DNA of 64,000 bases from Acetoanaerobium sticklandii. Its GTDB lineage: Bacteria > Bacillota > Clostridia > Peptostreptococcales > Filifactoraceae. Below are positions 17,793 through 27,153 of the stretch, piece after piece. The notes under the pieces are model-generated. The model searched no databases. It was given only the letters and a program-made list of their open reading frames with translations, and was not told the DNA's origin. Each line of letters opens with the position of its first letter. Within the stretch, counting starts at the first letter, position 1. The stretch is from positions 944,501 to 1,008,500 of the forward strand of contig NC_014614.1 of assembly GCF_000196455.1 (NCBI RefSeq), read 5' to 3'. The translations under genes and the position numbers were made by a program.

Positions 17793-19892
17793 ATGCAGAG
17801 TGTTTTGACTACCTGTCCATACTGTGGCTCGGGTTGTACTTTTTATCTTAACGTTAAAGATGGAGAGATAGTTAGTGTAACTCCGAATGAAAAAAATGCA
17901 GTAAATGGGGGAAAGCTTTGTTCAAAAGGACATTTTGGTTTTGACTTTGTACATCACAAAGACAGACTAAAAAATCCAATGATAAGAAGGAACGAAAAGC
18001 TAGAGGAAGTATCTTGGGAAGAAGCTTTTGAATTTATAACTTCAAAGCTAAAATCAACCATAAAAGACCATGGACCAGACAGTATAGCTTCATTTAGCTC
18101 GGCGAGATGCACTAATGAAGAAAACTATTTAATGCAGAAATTAATGAGAGCAGCTATTGGGACTAATAATATTGACCACTGCGCTAGACTCTGACATGCA
18201 CCTACAGTGTCCGGTCTGGGCACAGCTTTTGGCAGTGGAGCAATGACAAACTCTATAGACGAAATTGATTTGATGGATGAAAAAGATGCGATTTTTGCAA
18301 TAGGGACAAACACGACTGAATGTCATCCTATTATTGGACTAAAATTACTTCAAGCAAAGGATAGGGGAACCAAGCTTGTAGTAGCAGACCCTAGAAAAAC
18401 TGATTTGGCTATGCATGCTGATGTATGGTTAAGACAAAAGCCTGGTACTGACGTAGCACTTCTTAATGCTATGATAAATGTAATCTTGAATGAGAATCTA
18501 GCAGACAATGAATTTATAAATACTAGGACTGAAAACTTTGAGCAGATGAAAGAAACGGTTCTTAAATATACGCCAGAATACAGTGAAAAAATCACAAAGG
18601 TTCCAGCTGAAAAAATAAGAGAAGCAGCTAGAATAATTGCAAAATCAAACAATACTGCTTCCTACTACACTATGGGAATCACACAGCATACTACAGGAGT
18701 AGACAATGTGCTTTCTGTTGCAAATCTAGCTATGGTTACTGGAAATCTTGGAAAGCCAAAAGCTGGAGTAAACCCACTTAGAGGACAAAACAACGTTCAA
18801 GGGGCTTGTGATATGGGAGCTCTTCCTAACGTTTATCCAGGATATCAAGCAGTTACGGACCCAGCAATAAAAGAAAAATTTGAAAAAGCGTGGAATAAGC
18901 CACTTAGCGATAAAGTTGGGCTTACTATTCCGTCAGTTCTTAATGAAATAATGAAAGATAATGTGAAGGTTTTATATGTATTTGGAGAAAACCCAGTTAG
19001 AAGTGATCCAGATGTTACTCATGTAAAGCATTGCTTAGAGCATCTTGACTGCCTTATCGTCCAGGATATATTTTTGACTGAGACAGCTGAGCTTGCAGAT
19101 GTAGTACTACCAGGAGCAAGCTTTGCAGAAAAAGATGGAACCTTTAGTGGAACAGACAGAAGAGTTCAAAGAATAAGAAAGGCAGTTGAGCCTATAGGAA
19201 ACTCTATGCCTGACTGGTTGATACTCAGCAAGCTGATTTCTTCTATGGAATATCCTAGCGATTATAAATCTCCTGAAGAAATATTCAATGAAATAAGAAC
19301 TGTAACTCCTAGCTATGCAGGAATTACGTATGGCAGAATAGAAAATGAAGTCATTTCTTGGCCATGTCCTACTGAAGACCATAAAGGAACACCGATATTA
19401 CACATAGGGAAATTTTCTAGAGGATTAGGAAAGTTTTCTGCAATAGAACATAGAGACCCAGCTGAAATGCCTGATAAAGAGTATCCACTTATGCTTACTA
19501 CTGGAAGGGTAGTGGCTCATTATCATACTGGAACTATGACAAGGCGCTGCTGGGGACTTAATGGAACTCATCCAGAGGAATCTATAGAAATAAATCCTGT
19601 AGATGCTGCGAACTTAAACATAGAAGATGGAGATGAGGTATCTGTAACAACTCGCAGAGGTTCACTTATAACTAAAGCTCAAGTTACAACCAGAGTACCA
19701 GAAGGCTTGACTTTTATTACTTTCCACTTTACTGAAAATCCAGGTAATATTTTGACAAATAGTGCCGCAGATCCTATCACACAAACTCCTGAGTACAAGG
19801 TGTGCTCAGTTAATGTAAAAAAACTAGATTTTTCTGATTTTGGATGTCAAAAAAGAAAAATCTTTAAAAAAGAAACTCAAAATGCAGTGTAG
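17793..19892 (+). CDS. fdhF: Selenocysteine formate dehydrogenase catalytic subunit
   Basis: A 699-aa molybdopterin/tungstopterin formate dehydrogenase of the short FdhF type. An N-terminal [4Fe-4S] site (CPYCGSGC ... LCSKGHFG, residues 8-43) is followed by the pterin domain. The frame crosses a TGA at 18192-18194 (codon 134) in the context CARL-U-HAPTVSGLGT, exactly where FdhF enzymes have selenocysteine, so the two open stretches are one gene. Later motifs GENPVRSDPD, LTETAELADVVLPG and the C-terminal TTGRVVAHYHTGTMT are typical of the family. Reaction: formate to CO2 and back. It lies 24 bases upstream of a polyferredoxin gene, as in hydrogen-dependent CO2 reductases and formate-hydrogen lyases. 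RBS GGGG before ATG. Confidence 0.95.
18192..18225 (+). promoter_or_regulatory. Bacterial SECIS element of fdhF
   Basis: Directly after the TGA, 18208-18222 folds as TGTCC - GGTCT loop - GGGCA, a five-pair stem with the GGTCT apical loop seen in E. coli fdhF. The stem extends by G18207-C18223 and C18205-G18225. Distance from the UGA fits SelB-dependent recoding. Confidence 0.9.
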
Positions 19893-19916
19893 GATAGTAA
19901 AGGGGAGGGAGTATAG

Positions 19917-20456
19917 ATGAATACTTTTGTTATAGCAAATCCTAAAAAATGTATAGGATGTAAGGCTTGTGAGATAGCATGCGCAGTAGCTCATATCGAT
20001 AAATCCGTAGTTACAGCAAATAAGGACGAGATACCATTTTCACCTAGAGTAAATCTGATTAGAGCAGATATAGTTACGACTCCTATTCAGTGTAGACAAT
20101 GTGAGGATGCGCCATGTGCCAATGTATGCCCAGTATCTGGGATAATACATCAAGACGATAAAATAATAATAAAGACTGAGCAGTGTATAGGCTGTAAGAC
20201 TTGTATTTTAGCTTGCCCTATTGGAGCAATGAATATGGTTCATGATGAAGCAACCATGAAAAAAGAGTCAAAGCTAAGCGACACAACAAATTTGGAACCT
20301 ATGGTAGCCATAAAATGCGACTTATGTGTAGGAAGAGAAGGCGGACCAGCATGTGTAGAGATATGCCCAGCTGAAGCTTTTATCTTAGTAGAGCAAAAAG
20401 ATATAAATGAAATAAGTAAAAATAAAAGAAAAGCAAATGCTTTAAGAACGGTATAA
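19917..20456 (+). CDS. HycB/HydN-like polyferredoxin subunit
   Basis: A 179-aa electron-transfer protein with four [4Fe-4S] cysteine sets: CIGCKACEIAC, CRQCEDAPCANVCP, CIGCKTCILACP and CDLCVGREGGPACVEICP. The fold is that of the HycB/HydN/FdhB group. It directly follows fdhF and should take electrons from its N-terminal cluster. A paralogue at 29232 sits next to the hydrogenase gene. Together they match HycB-type subunits of hydrogen-dependent CO2 reductase. No membrane anchor is present, so the complex should be cytoplasmic. Confidence 0.9.
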   Translation: MNTFVIANPKKCIGCKACEIACAVAHIDKSVVTANKDEIPFSPRVNLIRADIVTTPIQCRQCEDAPCANVCPVSGIIHQDDKIIIKTEQCIGCKTCILACPIGAMNMVHDEATMKKESKLSDTTNLEPMVAIKCDLCVGREGGPACVEICPAEAFILVEQKDINEISKNKRKANALRTV

Positions 20457-20460
20457 ATAA

Positions 20461-20498
20461 TAAAAGGTTCAGCTAAAAATTTTAGCTGGACCTTTTTT
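20461..20498. terminator. Terminator after the fdhF operon
   Basis: AAAAGGTTCAGCTAAAA-TTTTAGCTGGACCTTTTTT stem with T-run; shared with the convergent GGDEF-EAL gene. Confidence 0.85.
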
Positions 20499-20543
20499 CA
20501 ATACAATAAGATTTTTGGAATTAATTAGCAATATTCGATTGTA

Positions 20544-22883
20544 TTAATTTGAAGAGTGAATAGTTTTATCTATATGCTCTAGCTCAAATATTTCTGGTGG
20601 AACAGGTCTTCCAAATATATAGCCTTGAATTTCATCGCATTCTAGCACTTTTAATATTTCTAGTTGATTTGAGTCTTCTACCCCTTCTGCTATTGTTTTT
20701 AATCCCATTCCTCTAGCCATCATGATTATAGCTTTTACTATGAGCAGAGTATTTTTATCTTCAGCAATATTGTCAATTAGCTCTTTTGCTATTTTAAGTC
20801 TATCGATATCAAATCTCTTAATATAGCTCAGAGATGAGTATCCAGTACCAAAATCGTCTATTGATATACTTATTCCTATGTTTGCTAAGCCAGAGAATAT
20901 CTCTTCCATAGAAACTTGAGAGCTCATAGCTACACCCTCGGTTATTTCTATATCTATCCATTCTGGTTTAATATCTTCGTCGTGGATTTTTTGTCTTATC
21001 CTATTAACAAAATCTGAGTTTTCAATTTGAAGTGGAGAAATATTAATACCAACCTGTAAATCCATATTATATTTTTGATTCCAAGCTTTTGCTTGACACA
21101 TTGCTTGATTAATTACCCATTCGCCGAGACTGAATATAATTCCAGTTTCTTCAGCTATAGGTATAAAGTCAGCTGGTGAAATAAAACCTTCTTCAGGATG
21201 AATCCATCTTAGAAGAGCTTCCATTCCGACTAATTTATTATCTGAAGTTCTATATTGTGGCTGATAGTATAACTTGAATTCTTTATCGAAATTTGAATTT
21301 TTTAGCATAACCTCTAAGCTATGTTTCTTTTGAACCTTTTCACTTAAATCACTGTCAAAGAAAAAGTATTTTTGATTATTGTGAGATATTTTTGCCTCAT
21401 ACATAGCAATATCAGCGTATTTTAGCAGAGTTCCTCTATCTTTAGCATCCTTAGGATATTTTGAAATTCCTATGCTTAGGCTAACGTTAAATACATAAGG
21501 AGGAATTTTTATAGGAAATTCTGATATTTTTAGCAGAGAATCAATAATATCGTACAAATATGAAGTATCCTCGTAGTTCTTGACTATAACTGCAAATTCA
21601 TCTCCACCAACCCTGTAAACGGTACAGTTCTCTTTGCAGTGGTTAGTAAATCTTTTACTCAGGCTATAAAGGACTTGATCACCAACTTCATGTCCATGAG
21701 TATCATTGATAGCCTTAAATCTATCCATATCCATATAGAGAAGTGCAAATTTGGAGCAAGAAGCGTCATTTATAAGCTCATCTAAATTATTTAAAAAATA
21801 TCTTCGGTTATATAGTCCAGTAAGCCCATCTTTGTTGGATATTTCTTCTAGAGCTTTATTTGCAAGCTTTAAATCAGAAATTTTTTCCTGAATTGCTTGC
21901 TCTAGATATTCGTTAATATGCTGTTCTTTTTTTAGAAGGTAGTCAGTTTTTATAGATACTTGTATATATCTGCTAGTAAGCTGATGTACGCCTATAATGA
22001 TTAAAATCATAAGAAAATTATGCCAACCAACAAAAGGATATAGGAGCACTAATATAGGTAAAATAACAAGAATTTGGAATTTTTTTGAGTTTCCATAGTT
22101 ATATGGCAAACCATCATAAGTCTGAGTGGAGGTATCTTTTATTGGACGAATACTTCTAAAATATGAACCTAAAGCTAATAACATACATGTTAAGGTATAT
22201 GAAGAGTCAATTAGTGTATTGGCAATATAGGTTTCTGTTAAGTCTAAATAAGCATAGTAAAAATCAGTAAAGGTGTAGATGAATATACCTAAGAAAACAA
22301 TATTAAAGCTTATAGGAGTTTTCTTTTTTCTTGCGGATGAATAAAAAACTATATAGGATGCAAGAGCTATAAAATCAGTGAGCATATAAGCTATTGTGTT
22401 AATAAAATCAAAATTTGATTCATATCTCATACTAGTCTTTGAAAATATAAAGGACCAGATTAATATCATCAATATTATCCCTATTCCAGTAATATCTGTT
22501 AGTAACTGAAATTTATTCCATTTTTTATGAACTCTTCCAAAAACATACAGCACTAGTCCAGCAAGAATAATGCTCGGGAAAGTATATAGTGAAGGAATGA
22601 GAGTATCATAGACATCAATACTTAAAAATGAGTCATAAATAAGCCAAAGGGTATCTATTATTCCCCAAAGGAAAGTGAAGGCAAATAGAAAATACCAGGT
22701 TAAATCAGTTTCCTTCTGAGCTCTTTTTTTAACACTGGAATAGATTACATAAGAGGAATAAAAAGCAACTATAGGGGAAAATATATTTCCATATAAATCA
22801 CTTTCATAGGTTACTGATAAAAGATGACATAAAAAAATTACAATCAGTATATATATCTTAAGTGGCAATTTAGTTTTGCTCAT
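20544..22883 (-). CDS. Membrane GGDEF-EAL cyclic-di-GMP enzyme
   Basis: A 779-aa protein. The first ~330 residues hold about nine or ten hydrophobic segments, forming a membrane sensor domain. A coiled linker (EYLEQAIQEKISDLKLANKALEE, split by the GGDEF start) leads to a GGDEF domain with intact RVGGDEFAV and LYNRRYFLNNL. The EAL domain is also intact: MEALLRW, NISPLQ, TEGVAMS, DDFGTGYSSL and the DEIQGYIFGRP loop. Both synthesis and hydrolysis of c-di-GMP are therefore possible; which dominates cannot be read from sequence. It is a lone gene. A c-di-GMP-I riboswitch and a pilus operon elsewhere in the window are plausible outputs of the same second messenger. Confidence 0.92.
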   Translation of the reverse strand: MSKTKLPLKIYILIVIFLCHLLSVTYESDLYGNIFSPIVAFYSSYVIYSSVKKRAQKETDLTWYFLFAFTFLWGIIDTLWLIYDSFLSIDVYDTLIPSLYTFPSIILAGLVLYVFGRVHKKWNKFQLLTDITGIGIILMILIWSFIFSKTSMRYESNFDFINTIAYMLTDFIALASYIVFYSSARKKKTPISFNIVFLGIFIYTFTDFYYAYLDLTETYIANTLIDSSYTLTCMLLALGSYFRSIRPIKDTSTQTYDGLPYNYGNSKKFQILVILPILVLLYPFVGWHNFLMILIIIGVHQLTSRYIQVSIKTDYLLKKEQHINEYLEQAIQEKISDLKLANKALEEISNKDGLTGLYNRRYFLNNLDELINDASCSKFALLYMDMDRFKAINDTHGHEVGDQVLYSLSKRFTNHCKENCTVYRVGGDEFAVIVKNYEDTSYLYDIIDSLLKISEFPIKIPPYVFNVSLSIGISKYPKDAKDRGTLLKYADIAMYEAKISHNNQKYFFFDSDLSEKVQKKHSLEVMLKNSNFDKEFKLYYQPQYRTSDNKLVGMEALLRWIHPEEGFISPADFIPIAEETGIIFSLGEWVINQAMCQAKAWNQKYNMDLQVGINISPLQIENSDFVNRIRQKIHDEDIKPEWIDIEITEGVAMSSQVSMEEIFSGLANIGISISIDDFGTGYSSLSYIKRFDIDRLKIAKELIDNIAEDKNTLLIVKAIIMMARGMGLKTIAEGVEDSNQLEILKVLECDEIQGYIFGRPVPPEIFELEHIDKTIHSSN

Positions 22884-23166
22884 AGCCCTTCCTTTCCGAA
22901 TGATAGCAGATAGCTTCTGTTGATTTTTATTGTTTATATAATAATGTTAACTTGACTTATGAACAATTTGTATGGCTCTTTATGATGAGGTAAAATTTTA
23001 AGTCCTTTTTTTCTAATTATAGCACTTTGGGACTAATTATAATTATTAATTATATATAAGAAAAATTATCTCAAAAGAATGTGAAATTAAAATAATTACC
23101 TTGGATATATTACTAAATGGATACAAGATACATACAAAAAAACATAAGAATATGAAAACTAACCGG

Positions 23167-23195
23167 TTTACTTTTTATATCGGATATGGCATAAT
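23167..23195 (+). promoter_or_regulatory. Probable promoter of the DUF1846 gene
   Basis: TTTACT, 17 bases, CATAAT, about 40 bases before the start. The rest of the 22884-23235 divergent gap is A/T-rich with no other element I can name. Confidence 0.5.
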
Positions 23196-23235
23196 ATTTC
23201 TTTATTAATTTTATATGGGGAAAGGAAGAGTGAAT

Positions 23236-24744
23236 ATGAAAATTGGCTTTGATCCGAAGAAGTATCTTGAAGAACAGTCTAAATTTATACTCGAGAGAGT
23301 AAATGACTATGACAAGCTCTATTTAGAGTTTGGTGGAAAGTTACTTTTTGACATGCATGCAAAAAGAGTACTTCCAGGCTTTGATGAAAATGCTAAAATT
23401 AAGCTGCTTCAAAAACTTAAAGACAAGTTAGAAGTAATAATTTGTGTTTACGCAGGGGATATTGAGCGAAACAAGATTAGAGGCGATTTTGGTATTACTT
23501 ACGACTTAGATGTACTAAGATTAATCGACGATCTTAGAAGCTATGGACTAGATGTAAATAGCGTAGTTATTACTAGATATGAAGATCAGCCTTCTGCCAA
23601 TATCTTTATGAACAAGCTAGAAAGAAGAAACATAAAGGTATATACACACAGAGCAACAAAAGGCTATCCTACAGATGTAGATACAATAGTAAGTGACGAA
23701 GGCTATGGAAAAAATCCATACATAGAAACTACAAAGCCAATAGTAGTAGTAACAGCACCAGGACCAGGAAGTGGAAAACTTGCAACTTGTCTTAGCCAGC
23801 TTTACCATGAAAATAAAAATGGAAAAATAGCGGGCTATTCAAAATTCGAGACTTTTCCTGTGTGGAATGTGCCTTTAAAGCATCCTTTAAACATAGCTTA
23901 TGAAGCTGCTACAGTAGATTTAAAAGATATAAACATGATAGACTCTTTCCATGTGGATGCATATAATCAAATAGCTGTTAATTATAACAGAGACATAGAG
24001 ACTTTTCCTGTATTAAAGAGAATTATTGAGAGAATAACTAAAAAAGAATCAGTTTTCAAATCACCTACGGATATGGGCGTTAATAGAGTGGGTTACGGAA
24101 TTGTGGATGATGAAGTTGTTCAGGAAGCCTCAAAGCAAGAAATCATTAGAAGATATTTCAAGGTTGCTTGTGAATATAAAAAAGGATATGCAGACACTGA
24201 TAGCTTAGAGCGTATTAAGCTTATCATGGAAGAACTGAGCCTAAAGCCAGAAGACAGAAAAGTTGTACTTCCTGCTAGAGAGCGTTCAACTAAATTAAAA
24301 GAAGAGGAAGGCGAAAACTGCGTAGGTTCTGCTATGGCTATAGAGCTTAATGATGGAACTATACTTACAGGAAAGGCTTCTGAAGTAATGGATGCAGCAG
24401 CTGCAGCCCTTCTAAACGCAATAAAATACTATGGAAATATATCTGATGAAATTCATTTGATATCTCCAGTTATATTAGAGCCTATAAGAGAGCTTAAATG
24501 TAAAATGAGCGGAAATTCAACTAGCTACTTAAATAGCGAAGAGATTCTTATAGCATTAAGCATTTGCGCAGCTACAAACCATACTGCTCAGATTGCTATG
24601 GAAAAACTGCTAATGCTTAAAAACTGCCAAGCTCATAGCACAACTATTTTGTCTGCAGTAGATGAGCAAACATACAGACAGCTAGGAATCGACGTAACTA
24701 GTGATGCAGAGTTTGCATCTGAGAGCTTGTATTATAACAATTAA
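23236..24744 (+). CDS. DUF1846 family protein
   Basis: A 502-aa protein of the DUF1846 family, common in Firmicutes. Conserved parts seen are the GFDPKKYLEEQ start, HAKRVLPGFDE, YAGDIERNKIRGDFGITYD, DEGYGKNPYIET and the P-loop-like TAPGPGSGKLATCLSQLYHE. The last suggests nucleotide binding, but the family's reaction is not established. The ATG at 23236 has AAGGAAG at a good distance; an upstream in-frame ATG at 23215 would place the ribosome site inside the coding region. Monocistronic, closed by a strong terminator. Confidence 0.88.
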   Translation: MKIGFDPKKYLEEQSKFILERVNDYDKLYLEFGGKLLFDMHAKRVLPGFDENAKIKLLQKLKDKLEVIICVYAGDIERNKIRGDFGITYDLDVLRLIDDLRSYGLDVNSVVITRYEDQPSANIFMNKLERRNIKVYTHRATKGYPTDVDTIVSDEGYGKNPYIETTKPIVVVTAPGPGSGKLATCLSQLYHENKNGKIAGYSKFETFPVWNVPLKHPLNIAYEAATVDLKDINMIDSFHVDAYNQIAVNYNRDIETFPVLKRIIERITKKESVFKSPTDMGVNRVGYGIVDDEVVQEASKQEIIRRYFKVACEYKKGYADTDSLERIKLIMEELSLKPEDRKVVLPARERSTKLKEEEGENCVGSAMAIELNDGTILTGKASEVMDAAAAALLNAIKYYGNISDEIHLISPVILEPIRELKCKMSGNSTSYLNSEEILIALSICAATNHTAQIAMEKLLMLKNCQAHSTTILSAVDEQTYRQLGIDVTSDAEFASESLYYNN

Positions 24745-24759
24745 AATTTGAATTCACAA

Positions 24760-24804
24760 TAAAATGGCGGTCACACTTCAGATTTAGTGTGGCCGCCATT
24801 TTAT
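24760..24804. terminator. Strong bidirectional terminator
   Basis: AAAATGGCGGTCACAC ... GTGTGGCCGCCATTTTA, a stem of about 16 pairs with only one G-T type mismatch. It lies between the DUF1846 gene and convergent rsmH. Confidence 0.9.
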
Positions 24805-24808
24805 TATA

Positions 24809-25855
24809 TTAAGCACGAATAGCAAAGCGTATCTTTGTTGAACGTGCTCTTGGATTTCTATTACATTCTTCAGCCGAAGGTCTAATTACATCAGTTGATA
24901 TTTCTGAATAAATACCTTCACGATAATAATTTTTGAATGATTTTTTCACTAAACGATCTTCTCCAGAGTGGAAGGACATAATTAGAACTTTTCCATTTGG
25001 AGCTAATACAGCTGGCAGCTTTTCAAGGAAATCATAAAGAACTTCAAATTCTTGATTTACATCAATTCGTAAAGCCTGAAAAACACGCTGGCAAGTTTTT
25101 TTGATTTCTTGCTCACGATCCTTAGAAGGTATAAAGCTAAGAGTATCTTCTATTAAGTCTCTAAGCTGGCTAGTTGTTTCTATTTTTTCGCCTTCTTCAA
25201 ATCTTTTAATAATTGCTTTTGAAATTATCTCTGCATGAGGCTCATCAGAGTTTTCTAAAAGCATACCCTCTATTTCATATTGATTCATTTCTTTTAGGCG
25301 CTCTGCCGCCGAAATTCCTTTTTCTGGATTTAGACGTAAATCTAGAGGGCCTTCTCTTTTGTAAGTAAAACCTCTATCAGGATTATCAATCTGCATAGAG
25401 GATACACCTAAATCAGCAAGAATAAAATCGAATTTTCCAGCTTCCTTAGAAATCTTATCTATTTCAGAAAAGTTCATATTTCTAATTTTAAGCATATCTT
25501 CACCATATCCAAGCGATTCAAGACGTGCTTTTGTTTTTTGAGATTCGATTGGGTCTACATCCGTGGCAAAAATACAGCCTTGATGCTCGAGGCATTTAAG
25601 CATTTCAAGTGTGTGACCACCATAACCAAGAGTTGCATCAAAACCAATTTGACCAGGTTTGATTTGAAAGAATTCTAAGATTTCATTTACCGCAATTGAG
25701 ATATGCATACCTGCAGGAGTATTTCCTCTTTGAATTGCTTTTTCAATTTCATCAGAATATTTTTCTGGGTCATGCTCTTTATATTTTTCTTTAAATGTTT
25801 TAGGATGAGTACCTTTGTAGCGAGTTCGCCTTTTAGGTTTTTGGTTTTCAGTCAT
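24809..25855 (-). CDS. rsmH: 16S rRNA m4C1402 methyltransferase
   Basis: RsmH (MraW) N4-methylates C1402 of 16S rRNA. About 348 aa from the ATG at 25855, which follows AGGAG. Signatures: TPAGMHISIAVNEILE (variant of the usual HxPV start), GYGGHTLEML SAM loop, DVDPIESQKTKARL, ILADLGVSSMQID-P-RGFTY, and the C-terminal MSFHSGEDRLVKK and RNPRARSTKIRFA. The N-terminus has a Lys/Arg-rich extension of about 50 residues (PKRRTRYKGTHPKTF) before the enzymatic core. It is not in a dcw cell-division cluster here, unlike the usual mraZ-rsmH-ftsL order. Confidence 0.93.
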   Translation of the reverse strand: MTENQKPKRRTRYKGTHPKTFKEKYKEHDPEKYSDEIEKAIQRGNTPAGMHISIAVNEILEFFQIKPGQIGFDATLGYGGHTLEMLKCLEHQGCIFATDVDPIESQKTKARLESLGYGEDMLKIRNMNFSEIDKISKEAGKFDFILADLGVSSMQIDNPDRGFTYKREGPLDLRLNPEKGISAAERLKEMNQYEIEGMLLENSDEPHAEIISKAIIKRFEEGEKIETTSQLRDLIEDTLSFIPSKDREQEIKKTCQRVFQALRIDVNQEFEVLYDFLEKLPAVLAPNGKVLIMSFHSGEDRLVKKSFKNYYREGIYSEISTDVIRPSAEECNRNPRARSTKIRFAIRA

Positions 25856-25904
25856 AAGAAATAACTCCTTTGTTATATAAACGTATCTAAATAAAGCGGA
25901 TTTA

Positions 25905-26561
25905 TTACTTTTTTCCGCCTCTTTTGCCCATCGCAAGTAGTATTCCAAGAGCTAGTGATAAAAATGCTGCTGTCAATACTCTGTACTCAGGAGGAAGCAT
26001 AAATGTTATAGTGTGAGCTGGTATCCAAAATAAAGGAACTGTTTTTATAAGTACAAAAGAAACAAAGCCTTTAAAATCTATTCTTCCAACAACATCTACA
26101 GCTTTTATATTTTTTATTCCTTCATATACCATATCTATATAGGTATCTGTAAATCTGTGAAAAGCCATAAATGTAGGAGCAAAGGTAAGGTTCATAATTG
26201 AGCTTACAAAGAAAGCAAATGCAAAGCTAGACCCTTTACCAGGTAGATAGCCTTTTTCCAAAGCACCAGTAACTCCAGCTGCAAATATTTGGAACATAAG
26301 AGTTATTACTATACCTAGAAAACCCCAAATTATCGCTCTGTAGATTAAACCAGCTGGTTTTTTCCAGTCACCTACTGATATCCTGATAGCTAACATTTCT
26401 CCCATTGTAGCAAGTATTCCAAACTTAATAAATCCACTGATATAAGGATGACCTGCAGTAAAATCAACAAATATTATGTGAGTAGCAGGCATCAGTATAA
26501 ATAAAGCAACAGATAAAAGTATAATTCCCCATATAAAATCACCTTTTTTCAAATAAAGCAC
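25905..26561 (-). CDS. Conserved membrane protein, Mpv17/PMP22-like
   Basis: A 218-aa integral membrane protein with about four to five hydrophobic segments. Motifs such as RISVGDWKKPAGLIYRAIIWGFLG, FAPTFMAFHRFTD and the WIPAHTITFMLPPEYRV region resemble Mpv17/PMP22-like proteins of Clostridia (first motif shortened in thought: RISVGDW and AIIWGFLG are the key parts). The function is unknown. The Gly/Lys-rich C-terminus (GKRGGKK) should be cytoplasmic. It is 49 bases upstream of the rsmH start and probably co-transcribed with it. Confidence 0.65.
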   Translation of the reverse strand: MLYLKKGDFIWGIILLSVALFILMPATHIIFVDFTAGHPYISGFIKFGILATMGEMLAIRISVGDWKKPAGLIYRAIIWGFLGIVITLMFQIFAAGVTGALEKGYLPGKGSSFAFAFFVSSIMNLTFAPTFMAFHRFTDTYIDMVYEGIKNIKAVDVVGRIDFKGFVSFVLIKTVPLFWIPAHTITFMLPPEYRVLTAAFLSLALGILLAMGKRGGKK

Positions 26562-26733
26562 TCCTTTTCTTATTAATTTTGTCTAATTATGATTATAACC
26601 ATTCTTTTTTATAAACCCAAGGGATTTTTTTACTTACTATCTTTATACTACAAAATTTCCATATATATAGTTAGAAGAAATTTAATTAATCAAGTTCAAT
26701 TTAAAGTTAAAAAAGGAAACGGAGGTTATTATT

Positions 26734-27006
26734 ATGCAGGAAATATTAGAGCAAGATAAAAGGCTTAGAGATTTAGAAACCTCACAGGCTGAAACTAGAA
26801 CCTATGTAAAAATGATTCAGGCAGATATTGAAGAAATTAAGACAAGTATAAAAGAGCTTCACAACTTAAATTTATCAGCAAATAATTCACAAAATGAGAT
26901 GGGAAGCGCATGGCAAAACATAGTGATAGAGCTAATCAAGCTAGCAAGTCTTTGTATTATTATACTCGGTACAATAGTAGGGGCAATTAAAGTTATGGGA
27001 ACATAA
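26734..27006 (+). CDS. XhlA-like small coiled-coil membrane protein
   Basis: A 90-aa protein. Residues 1-50 form a coiled coil (LRDLETSQAETRTYVKMIQ, then IEEIKTSIKEL). A single C-terminal transmembrane segment follows (LIKLASLCIIILGTIVGAI). This plan is that of XhlA (haemolysin XhlA), a holin-associated protein of PBSX-type phages. No other phage gene is near, so it may be a domesticated single gene. RBS GGAGG seven bases before ATG. Role unknown. Confidence 0.6.
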   Translation: MQEILEQDKRLRDLETSQAETRTYVKMIQADIEEIKTSIKELHNLNLSANNSQNEMGSAWQNIVIELIKLASLCIIILGTIVGAIKVMGT

Positions 27007-27153
27007 ACCTTAGTTTTCAGAAAAAACAAATTATTATGATTCGAATTAATTGCTATATCAAAACCTACGTTGTATAATAAAAATAATGTATAAATATATA
27101 ATAAATATTAATTTTAATTATGATTGTATATAAAAAAGTGCGAGGTGACAATT

